From Syngnathus acus (lineage: Eukaryota; Chordata; Actinopteri; Syngnathiformes; Syngnathidae): a stretch of 64,000 bases of DNA. The stretch is from positions 7,350,967 through 7,414,966 of the forward strand of contig NC_051091.1 in the NCBI RefSeq assembly GCF_901709675.1, written 5' to 3'. Positions 1 to 19,004 of the stretch are shown piece after piece. Numbering within the stretch: the stretch's first letter is position 1; each line of letters starts with the position of its first letter. A program made the translations under genes and the position numbers. The notes under the pieces were generated by a model. The model saw only the letters and a program-made list of their open reading frames with translations. It did no database searches and was not told the DNA's origin.

Positions 1-226
1 TGTTTAACAGCGCTGACTCGACTCCAGGAAAACTCGGGCATGTGTGTTCATTCAGTCCTGCCGCGGCGCGTTCCGACATCTCCAACTTCTCCCAACTGTG
101 TCGCTCTTCATCACCCCTCAAATCTCTCGGCGGCCTCCCCACAAACGACTTTTGTCCCTCATGGAAATGTCTCGCCAGCGCGCACGCAAACAATCCCCAT
201 ATGAAAATATAAGCCGCAGAAAGCAT
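1..226 (-). CDS. sort1: Sortilin-like protein, first exon (partial, runs off left edge)
   Basis: Reading leftward from an ATG at 226-224 there is an open frame with no stop to the window edge (75 codons). It starts with a hydrophobic stretch typical of a signal peptide (MLSAAYIFIWGLFACALA), followed by a polar Arg/Glu-rich segment and then a Cys about 60 residues in, near a run reading ALLN at the edge. Sortilin has a signal peptide, a basic propeptide, and then a Cys followed by a short segment ending in an N-glycosylated Asn, so the shape fits. The position also fits: in human, SORT1 lies on the same strand just downstream of PSMA5, exactly as here. Sortilin is a Vps10-domain sorting receptor of the trans-Golgi, endosomes and cell surface. 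The identity rests mainly on gene order; the N-terminus alone is not diagnostic, and another secreted protein remains possible. Confidence 0.5.
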   Translation of the reverse strand, partial: MLSAAYIFIWGLFACALARHFHEGQKSFVGRPPRDLRGDEERHSWEKLEMSERAAAGLNEHTCPSFPGVESALLN

Positions 227-358
227 GTTTGAATCGTCTGGTCAGTTTTGCTTGCGCTCATTCACGGTGCCTCATTAATTCCAAACACTGACTCCGCGTG
301 CCGCCCCTCATCCCCCAGAACGTATCTTTCATTACCATCCGCTCCACGGCGGCGCGTG

Positions 359-394
359 ATTGGCCAGGACGAGAATAACCCGCATTTTCATTGG
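359..394 (-). promoter_or_regulatory. Paired CCAAT boxes, putative sort1-like promoter
   Basis: Two ATTGG pentamers on the plus strand (359-363 and 390-394) read as CCAAT on the minus strand, 31 bp apart and about 135-165 bp upstream of the minus-strand ATG at 226. NF-Y sites in pairs about one helical repeat multiple apart are common in GC-rich vertebrate promoters. The region 290-420 is GC-rich compared with the AT-rich sequence beyond 680. The assignment as promoter is inferred from motif and position. Confidence 0.45.
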
Positions 395-945
395 ACGGCA
401 GGGCTCTTCCTCGACTACTTAATATCGTGACTTTCCTGGGGTTTTAGCGCCTCTTAGCGGTCGATCTAAATTCAGCAAACCTTTAAGCTAATCCCCCCAC
501 CCGCATTTCTTTCGGTGAATATTTCCCCACTTTTCTTCCTGTGAATTTTACGATTCCAGGAAGCACTAAAAATGAAGTGCTCTGCAAGGAAACAAAAGTC
601 CACAAAACTTAAGAACTGCCTCTCACATTTTCTGGATGTGGAGAAGAAAGGGCCTATGGCTGACATTAAACTAGAATAGCAACATTTCACCCTGTATTTT
701 TTTTAATTGTGTGTGCACAACTTCAAAGTGTGTTATGGTTTCATATTACTTAGTAAAAAAGTGATCAAAAAGAAATAAAATAAATAAGCACCTAATTTAG
801 TGTATCAACAAATTTGGAGCCATTGCAAGTGATCTAATAATTCCTACTTTATCTTTTCCAATAATCCTTAAATTTCATTTTCGCTTTGGTTTGAAACGTG
901 GAGAGAAATATACAGGCTTATAGTAACTTCAGAACTGTAAAAACT

Positions 946-951
946 TTTATT
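946..951 (-). promoter_or_regulatory. psma5 polyadenylation signal
   Basis: TTTATT on the plus strand reads AATAAA on the minus strand, about 340 bases after the psma5 stop codon (1293). It is the first canonical hexamer on that strand and gives a 3' UTR of ordinary length. From about 680 to 940 the sequence is AT-rich and I see no gene in it. Confidence 0.5.
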
Positions 952-1292
952 GTTATGGACTCCCAGAAACAAAGATGTTTACATGAGAAGAGGCTCTTGT
1001 GGAGTTCATATCAGTTATGGGTGGAGGGTAAGAAAACATAGGCATAGTCATTTAAATGTGGAATACAACAGTTTAATTGAAGTACTGATTTTTAGAAAAA
1101 AATACCCCTCCCCCTGTTTTCTTCCTGCCCATTCCAGACGCTGATAGGCAAGAAGTCCATGAGCACATCTCACAAACAAAAACCTGTGGTGTAATCCAAA
1201 AAGATCTGGGTGCTGATGGAAAGTTGTGTTTTGTGGCCCGAGACCGAGGCCAGGTGTACTTCCTGTTCTCTGGTGCCTGCGCTGAAAATCAT

Positions 1293-3327
<2,035 letters not shown>

Positions 3328-4087
3328 CGTTCAACTTTGAACAGGAGTACTAAGAATAAACAAGAGAAAAGAAATAAGAATACTACATCATGTATTTTTA
3401 TTTAAGTTGGCCGTAACACCAGGCTAGCTATAGTTAGCGAGCATGCTAGCTATCCCTCGTACAAAACAGAAACATTGGATAGATTAAATATCCATCAATT
3501 GATCCCCAAACAGTATTGTGTATGATTAATATAAGTACAAAATAACCAATGCAGACTATGCTTTTATATCCTTGTTAAACTAATTTACCTTGTGTTGAAC
3601 AAACCCTTGAATGAGTTCGCTAGTTTCTGTTAATCGTTGAGTGTGTAACACCAGAAAAAGTCCGTGTGTTACAAAAGTGTAATGAATGTTCCCTTACACA
3701 TTAATACAACGTAGTTCGTATAGTAAAAATAATTTTATAAAAACGTATACGATAAACTATAATAACTTTATAAAATAAAGTTTATATGCGGCAAATGCTA
3801 AATTTAAAATCCAGTTTTTTTTCCCATACATCGGTAACCATAGACTGCACGTGATAAATTTTAATATATTTTTGTAATAGCAATAACCTTTCATGAAAAC
3901 CCTGCTCAGGGATCCACTATTGTGAAATGAATACACCTCGTTATAAATTATATAAAGGTTTAAAATTCGTACAAATAATGTTTACTAGTCGTATTATATT
4001 TATTTATTGCATTATTTATTTCTTTTATTCTTATTTTGAACAACCAGACTGCCACACGATGGCACTGTTTCCCCGATTCCAACAAGA

Positions 4088-4254
4088 ATGGATGGATGGA
4101 TGGATGGATGGATGGATGGATGGATGGATGGATGGATGGATGGATGGATGGATGGATGCATGGATGGATGGATGGATGGATGGATGGATGCACGGATGCA
4201 CGGATGGATGCACGGATGGATGCACGGATGGATGCACGGATGGATGGACGAAAA
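4088..4254. repeat. (TGGA)n tetranucleotide array with variant units
   Basis: A long run of ATGG units, pure in the left half. Further right it shifts to ATGC ATGG and ATGCACGG variants, so it grades from a simple array to a higher-order 8-12 bp repeat. It produces artificial open frames on both strands, which are not genes. The same tetranucleotide forms the 3' tail of the SINE seen at 63210-63570, a plausible source. Confidence 0.95.
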
Positions 4255-4316
4255 AGTCACAACAACAATAAGAAGCACGGATGGATGGACGAAAAAGTCA
4301 CAACAACAATAAGAAG
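4235..4316. repeat. Perfect 41-bp tandem duplication beside the TGGA array
   Basis: The 41-bp unit beginning CACGGATGGATGGACG and ending AATAAGAAG occurs at 4235-4275 and again, identically, at 4276-4316. Its first 16 bases belong to the TGGA array, so the duplication took array edge and unique flank together. Confidence 0.95.
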
Positions 4317-4864
4317 CTCCTCATTGTTAAGTTGTTTTCCACTTGTCAATTTGTCGGAACCCTTTTATCACAGCATCTATCTTGCTGCCTCATTTTCCTG
4401 CCAACAATACCTCACAACTTATTCTTTACAACCATTACAGTTCCTCCAAAACTAGAATAAAGTACCATTTCATCCTTTAACAAAAAGGGGCTTTTCATGT
4501 ACAAAGTATTGATGACTTGACTTAGTGGGTACTACAGTAGAGGAAGTTGAAAGTAAAAAAAAAAAAAAAGTAATAATAAAATAACTCCATAAACACAAAT
4601 GAACCAAATAAAAGTGGCAGGATTTTCTTTGGGATGTCTCGGGTAGAGTTCTGAGAGGAGGGGTTTGCTTGTGTCAGGTTTCATTTTGCCGGATGGGAAC
4701 AGTTCACTTTGGTTCTGTGCAGAAGTCTCCACTACAGCTGGGTCTTTTCAAACCCTAAAAAAGAAAAATCGGCAAGTGGTGTTGGAATAAAGAAGACTGT
4801 TTATTTTTCCTCACAAGGACAGTATTCAACCTGAGAAACCGTACAGGTACTAAATAGAAGCAAC

Positions 4865-10308
<5,444 letters not shown>

Positions 10309-10754
10309 GAGAAGTGACTATCGGGTCACTGGCTGGTCCAGAGGCTGCTCGTCACGCCCACACTGATGGGAGTTTTGGCAGGGGAGACTCCATAGAGATG
10401 CGTGTGTGTCCAAGCCCTCATGTTTTCTCAAGGCACAAACAAAAACAGTGAATGAATGTTTTGTTCATCATGTCACGTCAAGCCGTGATACTACAAGGCA
10501 CCATAGTGCCACCTTGTGGTTGTTAAATGTAGGTGCAATACTGTATTTTAAATGACGCCTGACTCAGTTGTAAATAGCGAATCTATTACAGCTTTGATGT
10601 ATTTGTCAAACTTACATTCTACTGTTGCTTTATTTTCTCTGGACTAAAGCAACATCTTATAGCGGATACTGCTCTTCCAAAATGTTGTTCACGTTACGGA
10701 AGTAGTTACATGCCTGCATTATCATGCTTCATTTGTGAATTGTTTTGAACATGT

Positions 10755-10760
10755 ATTAAA
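10755..10760 (+). promoter_or_regulatory. mxra8 polyadenylation signal (ATTAAA)
   Basis: ATTAAA about 450 bases beyond the mxra8 stop, the first good hexamer on this strand. Cleavage would be expected near 10775-10790, inside the 3' end of the convergent per3 transcript. Confidence 0.5.
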
Positions 10761-10781
10761 ACATTTTTGTCTACTTTTGAC

Positions 10782-10837
10782 TTTATTGATGTGCAAAGAA
10801 GCATACTAAAAAGGTCAGACATCATAGTTCATTTATT
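10782..10837 (-). promoter_or_regulatory. per3 polyadenylation signals
   Basis: Two AATAAA hexamers on the minus strand, at 10832-10837 and 10782-10787, end a per3 3' UTR of about 1.1 kb (from 11897). The interval 10838-11897 contains no other gene; short open frames on both strands there look like chance. Confidence 0.5.
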
Positions 10838-11897
10838 CATTCCTTTGTGTCACAAACAGTCCCTGAATTCAAGACAAAGGGCTTTTATACACTGAAGTTT
10901 TGTGTACATTTTTGCCTATAAAACATGAAACTGTTTTATATCATCTCAATCTAAAATAGGTAAGAAAGCCAGGTTGGTTTCGGACAAACGGGCCACCGTG
11001 TGGAAGGACGCAGCGGTCACGTGCTCACAACAGCACATAACTAGCTACAACATTCAGAGTCAAGTGGAAACGCACACACACTCTCTCAAAAAGGAATACG
11101 CAAGTAATTCCAGCATCACATGAAAGTAGTGAGTTGAGAATAGGGCAGGATTTTTAGGGAAAGCGCATACTTGTAAATTCTGCTTGAAACGATCATCATA
11201 GTGCTTCTGCTGTTTAGTAGGCCGCATAACTTGCGGGCATCTCAACAACAGACAATCAATCGACCAATGGAATACAGAATTGATACTCCGGTAGCAATTC
11301 ATTCAATAAGATTAAGCGCATCATTTTGCAGAGAGCAGCTCACCTTTGTATCCAGACAACCATTTACAACAATCTACCATGTGTCCACCGCGGCGTGACA
11401 TGATGTCACTGAAGGAGTTCGTGTGCTGTACAAAGTGTACACCGTGTACATTAAGTGCTTGGGATGCACAAACGAGGGCAGTAATGTCTTTGTGCGCACA
11501 GTGCTCATGTTCAGCGAGTGTCAACGATGAGACTCACCTCCTAAAATAGTCTTTACTCCATTAAAGAGTGTCGCTTGGTACTTGGACCGGGCCAGTGGGG
11601 TCTTTGTCCCATCACATGACCTACAGGGCCAGTGTGAGAGCGTGTTCTTGTTCAGGGGGCAGCACATGGAGGGATATATTTGAAACAACATGGAGAAGTA
11701 ACGTAGTCCTGGTCCCATGACAGCAGTCACTTTAGGCTGATGGAGCACAAATACCTGTAAAATCAAATGTCCATGTCTTTTGCCCCCCTATACAGATCAA
11801 GATAGGCTAAGAAATGGAGAACAAGTCCCCTGGCCTGATCAGACAAGATGCGTGGTGGGAGTTGTTGAGGGTGGATGGTAGTTTAGGGTCACAGCTC

Positions 11898-14800
11898 TCA
11901 AGTGTCGGCAATGGAGTCTGGCTCCAGGACCTCCAGAGGGGACGAGCTATCGGGATCTGGGGGCGGAGGTGAATGGGCTGCTCCCGCACCAACGCTGCAA
12001 GTCGCACAACCCTGAGGGACACGAGAATGTTTAGGTGAGCAACGTAACATGAATGACCATCGGCTAGTTTGCCCATTCCCACCTGAGTGTCTATCTCTTG
12101 TGGGATTGTGTGCTGCTGGATCCAGGGATGGACGAGGGCCAATTCCTCTCGCTGATCTTGGCTGAACCACGGCTGGAGAGGCTGAAGCACTCGTAGCTTC
12201 TCGTTGTCCTCAGCCAACACTTCAGTCTGGTCCCTGCAGGAGTTCATCAATGAAATCTTGTATGATGATGACAAGACTTTCAAAACCAATATTCCAGAAC
12301 AACGCAAAAATATTTCACATCGATAACACTAGCAGAGCCTCACGATATAAAAAGGTAATAAATGTTATTTTGTTAAACAAAACAAAAAAAGCATCAACAC
12401 TGGAATAAAAAGGGTGGGGTACTGTTTGTGTGTACCTCGTATGGATCTGGTACGTCATCATGACATGCTCTGACGTGTGCTGGATCATGCTCCACAGCGA
12501 GCTCTCCACCTGATTGTCAAAGTTGCGTTGGTGCTCTGCTGGCGCTTCCTGGCTCTTGCGGGCTTTGCGTGATGTGTCTGAGGAATCGTTACTGGCAAAG
12601 TATTTGCTGCTGTTGCTGCTGCCTGTAACCACAAAGAGAGTGAGACTCATTTAGCTTCATCAGCTATTTGTGGCAAAGTTGCTATCTCTGAGTGGAGTGT
12701 AATACTTGAGTAGTGTACTCAACATAGTCATTTCTATATATTAACTTTAATATCAAATGCTTAAATTCTCTTTATGATGACAATCAGATCAGCGATAACT
12801 GTTTTGAGGAAAAACTCAATTCATGATTTACACCTGTATGTGAAGTAGAGGTTCCATTGGAGCCAGATCCAGATCCTAGTGAGCCTCCAGACTCCCCCGA
12901 TCCAGACCCGGAGGCATTAGAACCAGTCCCTGACCGTGCATCTTCTTGCAGAAGGAGGTCAAGCAGCTCGCTGGACGTGGACCGAGCATCCTGGTTCCCA
13001 GAATCACTTGGGGCATCAACCTGGGGAGGAGAAAATGTTTGGTCAGAATACAAAAGTGGACCGAGTGATCTATGACTGGATCTGTTCTTAAGGTAATTAA
13101 TTGTCTTCTTTGTGATGAGAGATGTTTTATTGCTGTAACCTCGTTGTCAGCCTGCTCATGAAGGCTTTCTGCTAGGTTGTGTCCGGTGCTGCTCTGTCCA
13201 CTCGGTTTGGGCAGTTCCTCCTGTAGCAAGTTGAGCTGAAGTGGAGAACTCGAGCGCGAGCTGGAGAACAATGCATGCGGGCCTGCCGTCTCCTCCTCCT
13301 CCCCGACCGAGGAGCAGGCTCTGGGTGAACCCAGGAGGGGCCCAGGAGATGTCTGAGCTTGGGGCACGGGCTGGGCTTGGAACTGGGGTGGCTGGCCTTG
13401 GAACTGGGGTTGCACGAAGGGGACACCGGGGGGGAATCCTGCCATGGTGATGGGTGCCTGGGGCAGCATGGTGACAGTGGGGGTGGAGAAAATGGGTGGA
13501 TAACCTGATGTGAAAGTTGGGAAGTTAGGCAGCATGACGGCCATGACTGGTGTCATGAAGGGATTGATACTCTGGGCTGGAGCCATGGGCTGTATATTGT
13601 GAAAATTGGGGATACTCTGCAGATTTTGGATGGGTTCCTTCTGTATATTTTGCATGCCTGGCAAGGTCTGATTTTGCTGCATGAGGTGGAAATTGTAGTT
13701 GAACTGGGTCTGGTCAGGGGGTTGCACCACCATGGGAGGGGTTCCGGGTAGCTGTCGTGGCGGTTGTTCTGGGGCGGGTTGAGTCGCCAACATGGGAAAG
13801 AATGGCGCTTGAAGTGGAGAGGTTTGATTGTAGGGCATTGCCATCTGTGGCTGGGAGGATTCAGAAGAGGGCCACGAGGAATCTGGGACACGGCGAGAAG
13901 GTCCGGGTGGAGAGGCATAGCTGTCTGACGAACCCACCGGTTTGGGGCGCCTAAGTCTGGGCTTTGCTCTTCGAGTGCGGCTAAGCCCACCGACGTTCAT
14001 TGGACGTAGGTATTCACCTAAAATTTTATATCAAATAGGGCATTTTAATATGCACAAAAATATTTGTGTACGATCAATTCATGTCAACACAAACCTCTGT
14101 GTTGGGAGTGAGCCATGGAGCTGTTGTCCAACTGGAGGTAGAAACTGTAGGGACTCGGCAGAATGCGATTGCGGAACCGGTCCACATACTCTTGCTCCTC
14201 CTTCTCCGTGTGAGCTGAAAGCACCTCCTTGGTGAGACCAACAAATCTGCGCTCTTCAGTGGCCAGGCTTGGTGTAGGACGGACCGGGGCCGGTGCAGCG
14301 TCAGTGGGCTCGCTGCCCATTGGCACATCCTCGAGGGCTGTAGCCTCTGTTGGGAGGAACCATACGAGTGTTTTATGAAATTACATCCACATTAGAACAC
14401 GTCCATTATGTATTACATACGGACACAAGTTTCCTTCAAAGAGGACTGGGCTCTGGTATGTAAATCAATACAAAACATCAAGCAAATTAGGATGAGTTTG
14501 GTGCGAAACAAATGAAGAGCCCCAAGTTCGACACCATTTTAATTTGCTCCAAGTACAATCGCCAACTCTTCATAAAACATATCCGAACAGAGCGTGCACT
14601 GCACATACCTGATTCAGGTTGGGGCACATGGACGATGGTACTGCTGTATGAACACTGACTGGTGACAGAGACCACACTCATTGCCTTAGTGGACATGGTG
14701 ATGTCTGTGAGAGGAGCTCCTACAACTGCCGCTGTGCTCGGCCCGACCGACACCTCGCTTTCCAACATGGCCACTGGACAGGGAGAACGCGTTTCAGGAA

Positions 14801-17800
14801 AAACAAGAAACAAAGAACATTGAACAAACAAACTTGAGACATGAGTGTTTAATACCATCTGAGGCAGCTTGAGTCGTGTCATTGGCTCCGGCAGGCTTGT
14901 CATCTTCGGAGGTGGAGGATGACGAAGAAGTGGCGAGGGAATGAGATTCACTTTTCCGTTTCAGAGCTGGCCCCGTACAGCTATCCAAGTATCTGTATGA
15001 CACCGCCAAAGACACACAGTTGAGAAACAGATGGACGAGAGTTCGGGCAGTTCATAAAGATGACACAAGATGGTCACACATGCCTGATAATGTTGTCCAC
15101 ACAGTTGATTTGCTGGTAGGAGGGAATGTGTGTCTGTTTCCTGCTTTCTTCAGGTTCCCCCACCTCAGGATTGGAGGTTACTGGAACCAAGTGTGCTGCT
15201 ATGAGACGAGAAGGTCATTTCAACCAACACTTATAAGGACCACAGATGTTGTGCTTTGCATTTGTTCATTTGCACTACCTGGGGCAGGTTTACCAAGACG
15301 ACCAATTTTGTGGCTGGAATCAAAATAGGGCTGCTGCCCCCAATTCCTGACTCTGTCCACATCGGCACAGATTTGTTGAAGAGTCATCTGCAACCACACA
15401 AAGATGCAATGTCATTCACTTTGGGTGCAGCGCTGACACCTCACAGCAAGCATGTGGTGATGATGTGACTTACAGGCTCTCGGTGTGAGTCCTCCCACAA
15501 GTTACCATTGCTGTCACTTGAAGAAGCAACGCTGATGTAATGCTCGTGAGAACCGTTACTTCCTAAACTTCCATAACCACTGGAGCCGTTGGTATGGACA
15601 GGCTGGGGGCAAAACGATCATTAATGACGGTGAGCAAAGAAAAAACTTGAAGAATGTCTTGAGCAAGCAGTATTATGAACTCCAATATGTAAATGAGGAA
15701 TAATAAGTAATATCAATTAAATAATCACCTGCAAGAAGAGTTTATAGATCTTGGCTTGCAAATCTTTAATTTCTTCATGGGTCACAGTTAAATCTACTTT
15801 ACTGGGAGAAGCAAACACGTCCTCGTTCAGTGGAGTCCTAGCCGAAAGGCACACAAGCAAAATGATTAAGTCTTCAGCCATTGAATTCTCCAGCTGACAA
15901 CGCAGCATGGTTATGAATTGCTTTTGTTACTGCTTACGTTCTGACTTTGTGGCGTCCGATGATGAAGGCCACCTTGCGGCTCCAAGGGTTGATGAAACTG
16001 GACCAGCTGGTGTCCAATGTGATATAATCTCCATTCTGACAGCGCAATCGAACCGGCGAGTGTTCGAACGGTGACTGACCCGCACACTTTAACACTACAT
16101 GATAAAAAGTATCATACAATGAGGGGCGGGGGGGATATAAGAGCACAAGAACTAGCAGTTTGAAGTCGTAGTCATCCAGGATCGGTACCAGAAGTCAAAC
16201 TTACCCTTTCGGTGCATAGACAACAAGAGGGCGTGGTCTTCTGGATGAATGCTGGTTAACAACGACGTGCCGATCAGATCTTGAGGGAGGTATCCCAGCA
16301 ATGGCACCGCCCTGTGGGAGGTCACCGAATGACCTTAAATTGTCTTGATGCTCACTTGTATTCCTAACTTGCACATGCGAGCCGGTAATGACCTGTCGTC
16401 CACTTCGAGGAAAACGCAGCCAGGTGAATGCGTGGTGGTGAAGATGCGCTTGTCCATGGGGATTCGAGGTGCTGGGGGAGTAAAGAACACGCACACTCTT
16501 GAAGCAAACTAAGTAGCGACCATTATTTATTCAAACATCAAGCATAAAATTAAATAACTGGAATGCAGCAACTGTGGAATTAATGATCATCACCTTCATA
16601 TCCTGAAATGATGCGTTCAGCCAGGGCCAAGCAGCACAGCTCTTTCTCCTCCCCGCTGCTCCCTGTTCCCTGCACCTTCAGCAGGTAAGGCGTGACACGA
16701 AACGGGTTGTAGCGCATCTCCCCCTCACGATCCTTGCCACCTCTGAGACACAAATAAGAAGGTATGCAGTGGATTCAATACATTTCTACAAAAAAAATGA
16801 TGTTACAATTTTGTTTTCATGCTGACCTGATTCTGCAGAAGAAAGACTTGACCTGGGCAGAGTCAAATAATACCCCCGCTGTGGAGGTAAGCACAAAGAC
16901 TTTTTTTTATTTTGCTCTTATCATTCAGTAAATATAAGCAGTCCAGTGTAACCACCTTACAGTACCAGAGTGGATGTAACCTTTTCATTTGGCAAACGAC
17001 CAGGAGTTACAGAATCTCGCGAACCTCACTTTTCACTCTAACGCACAGCGACCGCTTCTAGTGATCGAACATGATGAAGAAAAACAATAGCGAGGCTCAA
17101 CATGGAAGAGGACACACAACAGGAGGGAATAACATTTACAGAAAAATCCTTATCCCCCAAAAAAAAACAAAAAAAACATGCAGAAGATCCTGGAGACTGA
17201 TCGAGCGAGAGATGAGTTCTCAAATTAAGCAAATTGCTGCTATTATCCTTTTGAGATTTGGGTAGAACAATTTGAATTTATTACGCCTGCTTTCTTGTTC
17301 CTTTAGATAAAAGAGCAAACAAAGAAACATTTCCTGGTCGAAACATTAGCTCTGTTCCACCAGTATTATGACTCTACAGACTGGTAAATATGTTTTTCCT
17401 GAACAGCCAAAGCCAACCTAAAAATTGGGTTGGTGCCTTGTGTATGTTTACTCATTCTTCATTTTGTTAAGCTGTTCTTGGCTTTCAGAGAATGACGCAA
17501 GCTGTCCGGACAGACAGTTCATTTATTTTGGACACTGTACGATTCCATTCACTCCAGAGTGAACAAACAGATGAAATAACTTCCGACAGTGTATTAGGAA
17601 TCTTCATCAATATTTAACAGGTTATTCCATGATGGATGTTCTACCTCACCACAATATAGTCTTACATTTGGGCTTGGCAGAAGTACCAAGAAAAAGAAAA
17701 AGAATATAGTAATATAGTACTAATATAAAAAAATAAAAAAAATAAAATAAAATAGAATACTTGTGTCGCAAGCTCACCTGTGTGTGAGTTGGTCCAGGGC

Positions 17801-19004
17801 GGCAGATGCGGCTGTGCCGTATGCGAATAGAAGACGTTGACATCCTGGTGGAAGAGCAACTCCACAAACTTGGCCGACTCAAGGAACTTCCTCTTGCAGC
17901 ACAGGATGCTAGGAGCCTGCTCGGACGCGTGCAGAACACGGCCACTCGACAGCGAGAAGACCACCACGAAGGAGTCCTGCGCAGGGACACAAAAGCGTAC
18001 GCACACACGCACACAAGCAAGCCAGGTCACACGCACACAAAAGCAGTAAAACACAAATACACTCACACACCCACCCAGGTGTAAGGCAAAAATAAGGAAC
18101 ACATGCAAATGTGTGCTGATATAGCTGCACTACATGATGAAAAGATCAAATCAGGATGGGTTTAGGAAAACGCTTGATTGCGTGGTGTGTCGTCAAAGTG
18201 TAGGTTGCAGTGAGAATAATGTCAAATAAATAGCAAGTGTTGGCATGTGTACCGTGTTCTTAAGAGTGTGTTCCGAGGTGACTCTTTCCAGCTCTTCACG
18301 GGTACAAACGGTGGCATTGCTCTTCTTGTCGTGGCCGTTTCGCATCAGCAACTTGTAATACTCGCTATTGGCTGCAGAGAATGACATTGATGAGTTATCA
18401 ACACAAGTTCCTCTGGTTGAGAATCTTGGGGTTTCCTGAAGAAGCAGGGTTACCTTGCACTTGTTTGACACACTTGAGGGCATAATGCAAGGCCTCGACA
18501 GTGCTGGCTTTGCTGCGGCTGCGTTTGTCAGATGGAAGCCGCTTCTTCATCTCAGCTACTGTGTTCTTCATTTTTTTGTGGACTTGACCTCTGCTGCCAT
18601 CTGTATTCATGCTGCTGCACAAAGACAAAAACACACAAAGGCAAGGCAAGGTTAAGATCATCAAATTTGTGTCTAATAATGTCTTTTCTGAAATACTTGT
18701 GTCTAATAGTGACTTTTTTATTCTGCATTCCATAAATGTCATAATACCTCTTTGTAGAAGCCGAGGTGGATTCTGTGGCGCTTCCGGTGCTGTGATATTC
18801 CGGGGAGGCAAGGTCGTGCGACCCGCTAGTCATCTCCTCGTCTTCTTGTGCCACCTCTCCACAAACGTGAACACTTGTAGACTGAGCCCGTCCGACCCGC
18901 TGCCCCGATGACATCCTGTCACCTCCTGTTGACGACTGTATCACGGGCTCCTCTCCATCTGGACCGCTGTCTCCAGCGAGCATCTCTTCACTTTGGTCAC
19001 ACAT
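11898..19004 (-). CDS. per3: Period circadian protein 3
   Basis: Twenty-one coding exons: 18748-19004, 18454-18611, 18253-18371, 17778-17976, 16827-16878, 16594-16742, 16393-16471, 16205-16311, 15938-16094, 15729-15837, 15474-15602, 15279-15387, 15084-15195, 14856-14992, 14609-14773, 14095-14346, 13140-14017, 12834-13020, 12436-12622, 12083-12233, 11898-12011. Total 3807 nt, 1268 aa (human PER3 about 1200). Order: HLH-like segment (about 95-135); PAS-A (about 140-245); PAS-B (about 315-420) with [16 protein letters not shown] and [26 protein letters not shown] (about 470); phosphoserine cluster (about 660); [15 protein letters not shown] casein-kinase-binding motif; Ser/Gly-rich tract; and a C-terminal CRY-binding region ending in a CxxC. 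PER3 rather than PER1/2 is shown by MTLQQI, PALKRK with a Ser run and [21 protein letters not shown], and the vamp3 neighbour. PER proteins bind CRY and repress CLOCK-BMAL. The exon 13 donor is GC. The ATG follows an in-frame stop and is in weak context. Confidence 0.96.
15083..15084 (-). other. Non-canonical GC donor of per3 intron 13
   Basis: Exon 13 ends ...ATTATCAG and the intron begins GCATGT. The next exon starts after ATACAG at 14992 with ATACTTGGATAGC, which restores Arg-Tyr-Leu as in other PER proteins. Using the nearby GTGTGA as donor instead would bring a stop in the next exon, so GC-AG is the only reading that works. Confidence 0.85.

Larger units (their letters stand above)
3328..4864. 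other. Spacer between divergent psma5 and mxra8
   Basis: The two genes are transcribed away from each other here, so both promoters should lie in this 1.5 kb. The sequence is AT-rich with no CpG-rich block and no clear TATA, CCAAT or GC box. A CACGTG hexamer occurs near 3848. The middle holds the TGGA array and its flanking 41-bp duplication. The rest (3430-4080 and 4320-4860) shows no gene I can support. Confidence 0.6.

Noticed and set aside
345-365. An ER-stress-element-like arrangement (CCAAT followed by nine bases and CCGTG) in the sort1-like promoter.
   Set aside because: The second half does not match CCACG, so the element is not supported.
572-679. A 35-codon plus-strand ORF starting MKCSARKQKS between the sort1-like exon and psma5.
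   Set aside because: No recognisable family, no promoter or splice context, and it overlaps AT-rich sequence; a chance ORF is more likely. Conservation of the frame in related species would change this.
4088-4455. Long open frames made of Met-Asp-Gly-Trp or His-Pro-Ser-Ile repeats.
   Set aside because: They are translations of the TGGA array in all frames and strands, not genes.
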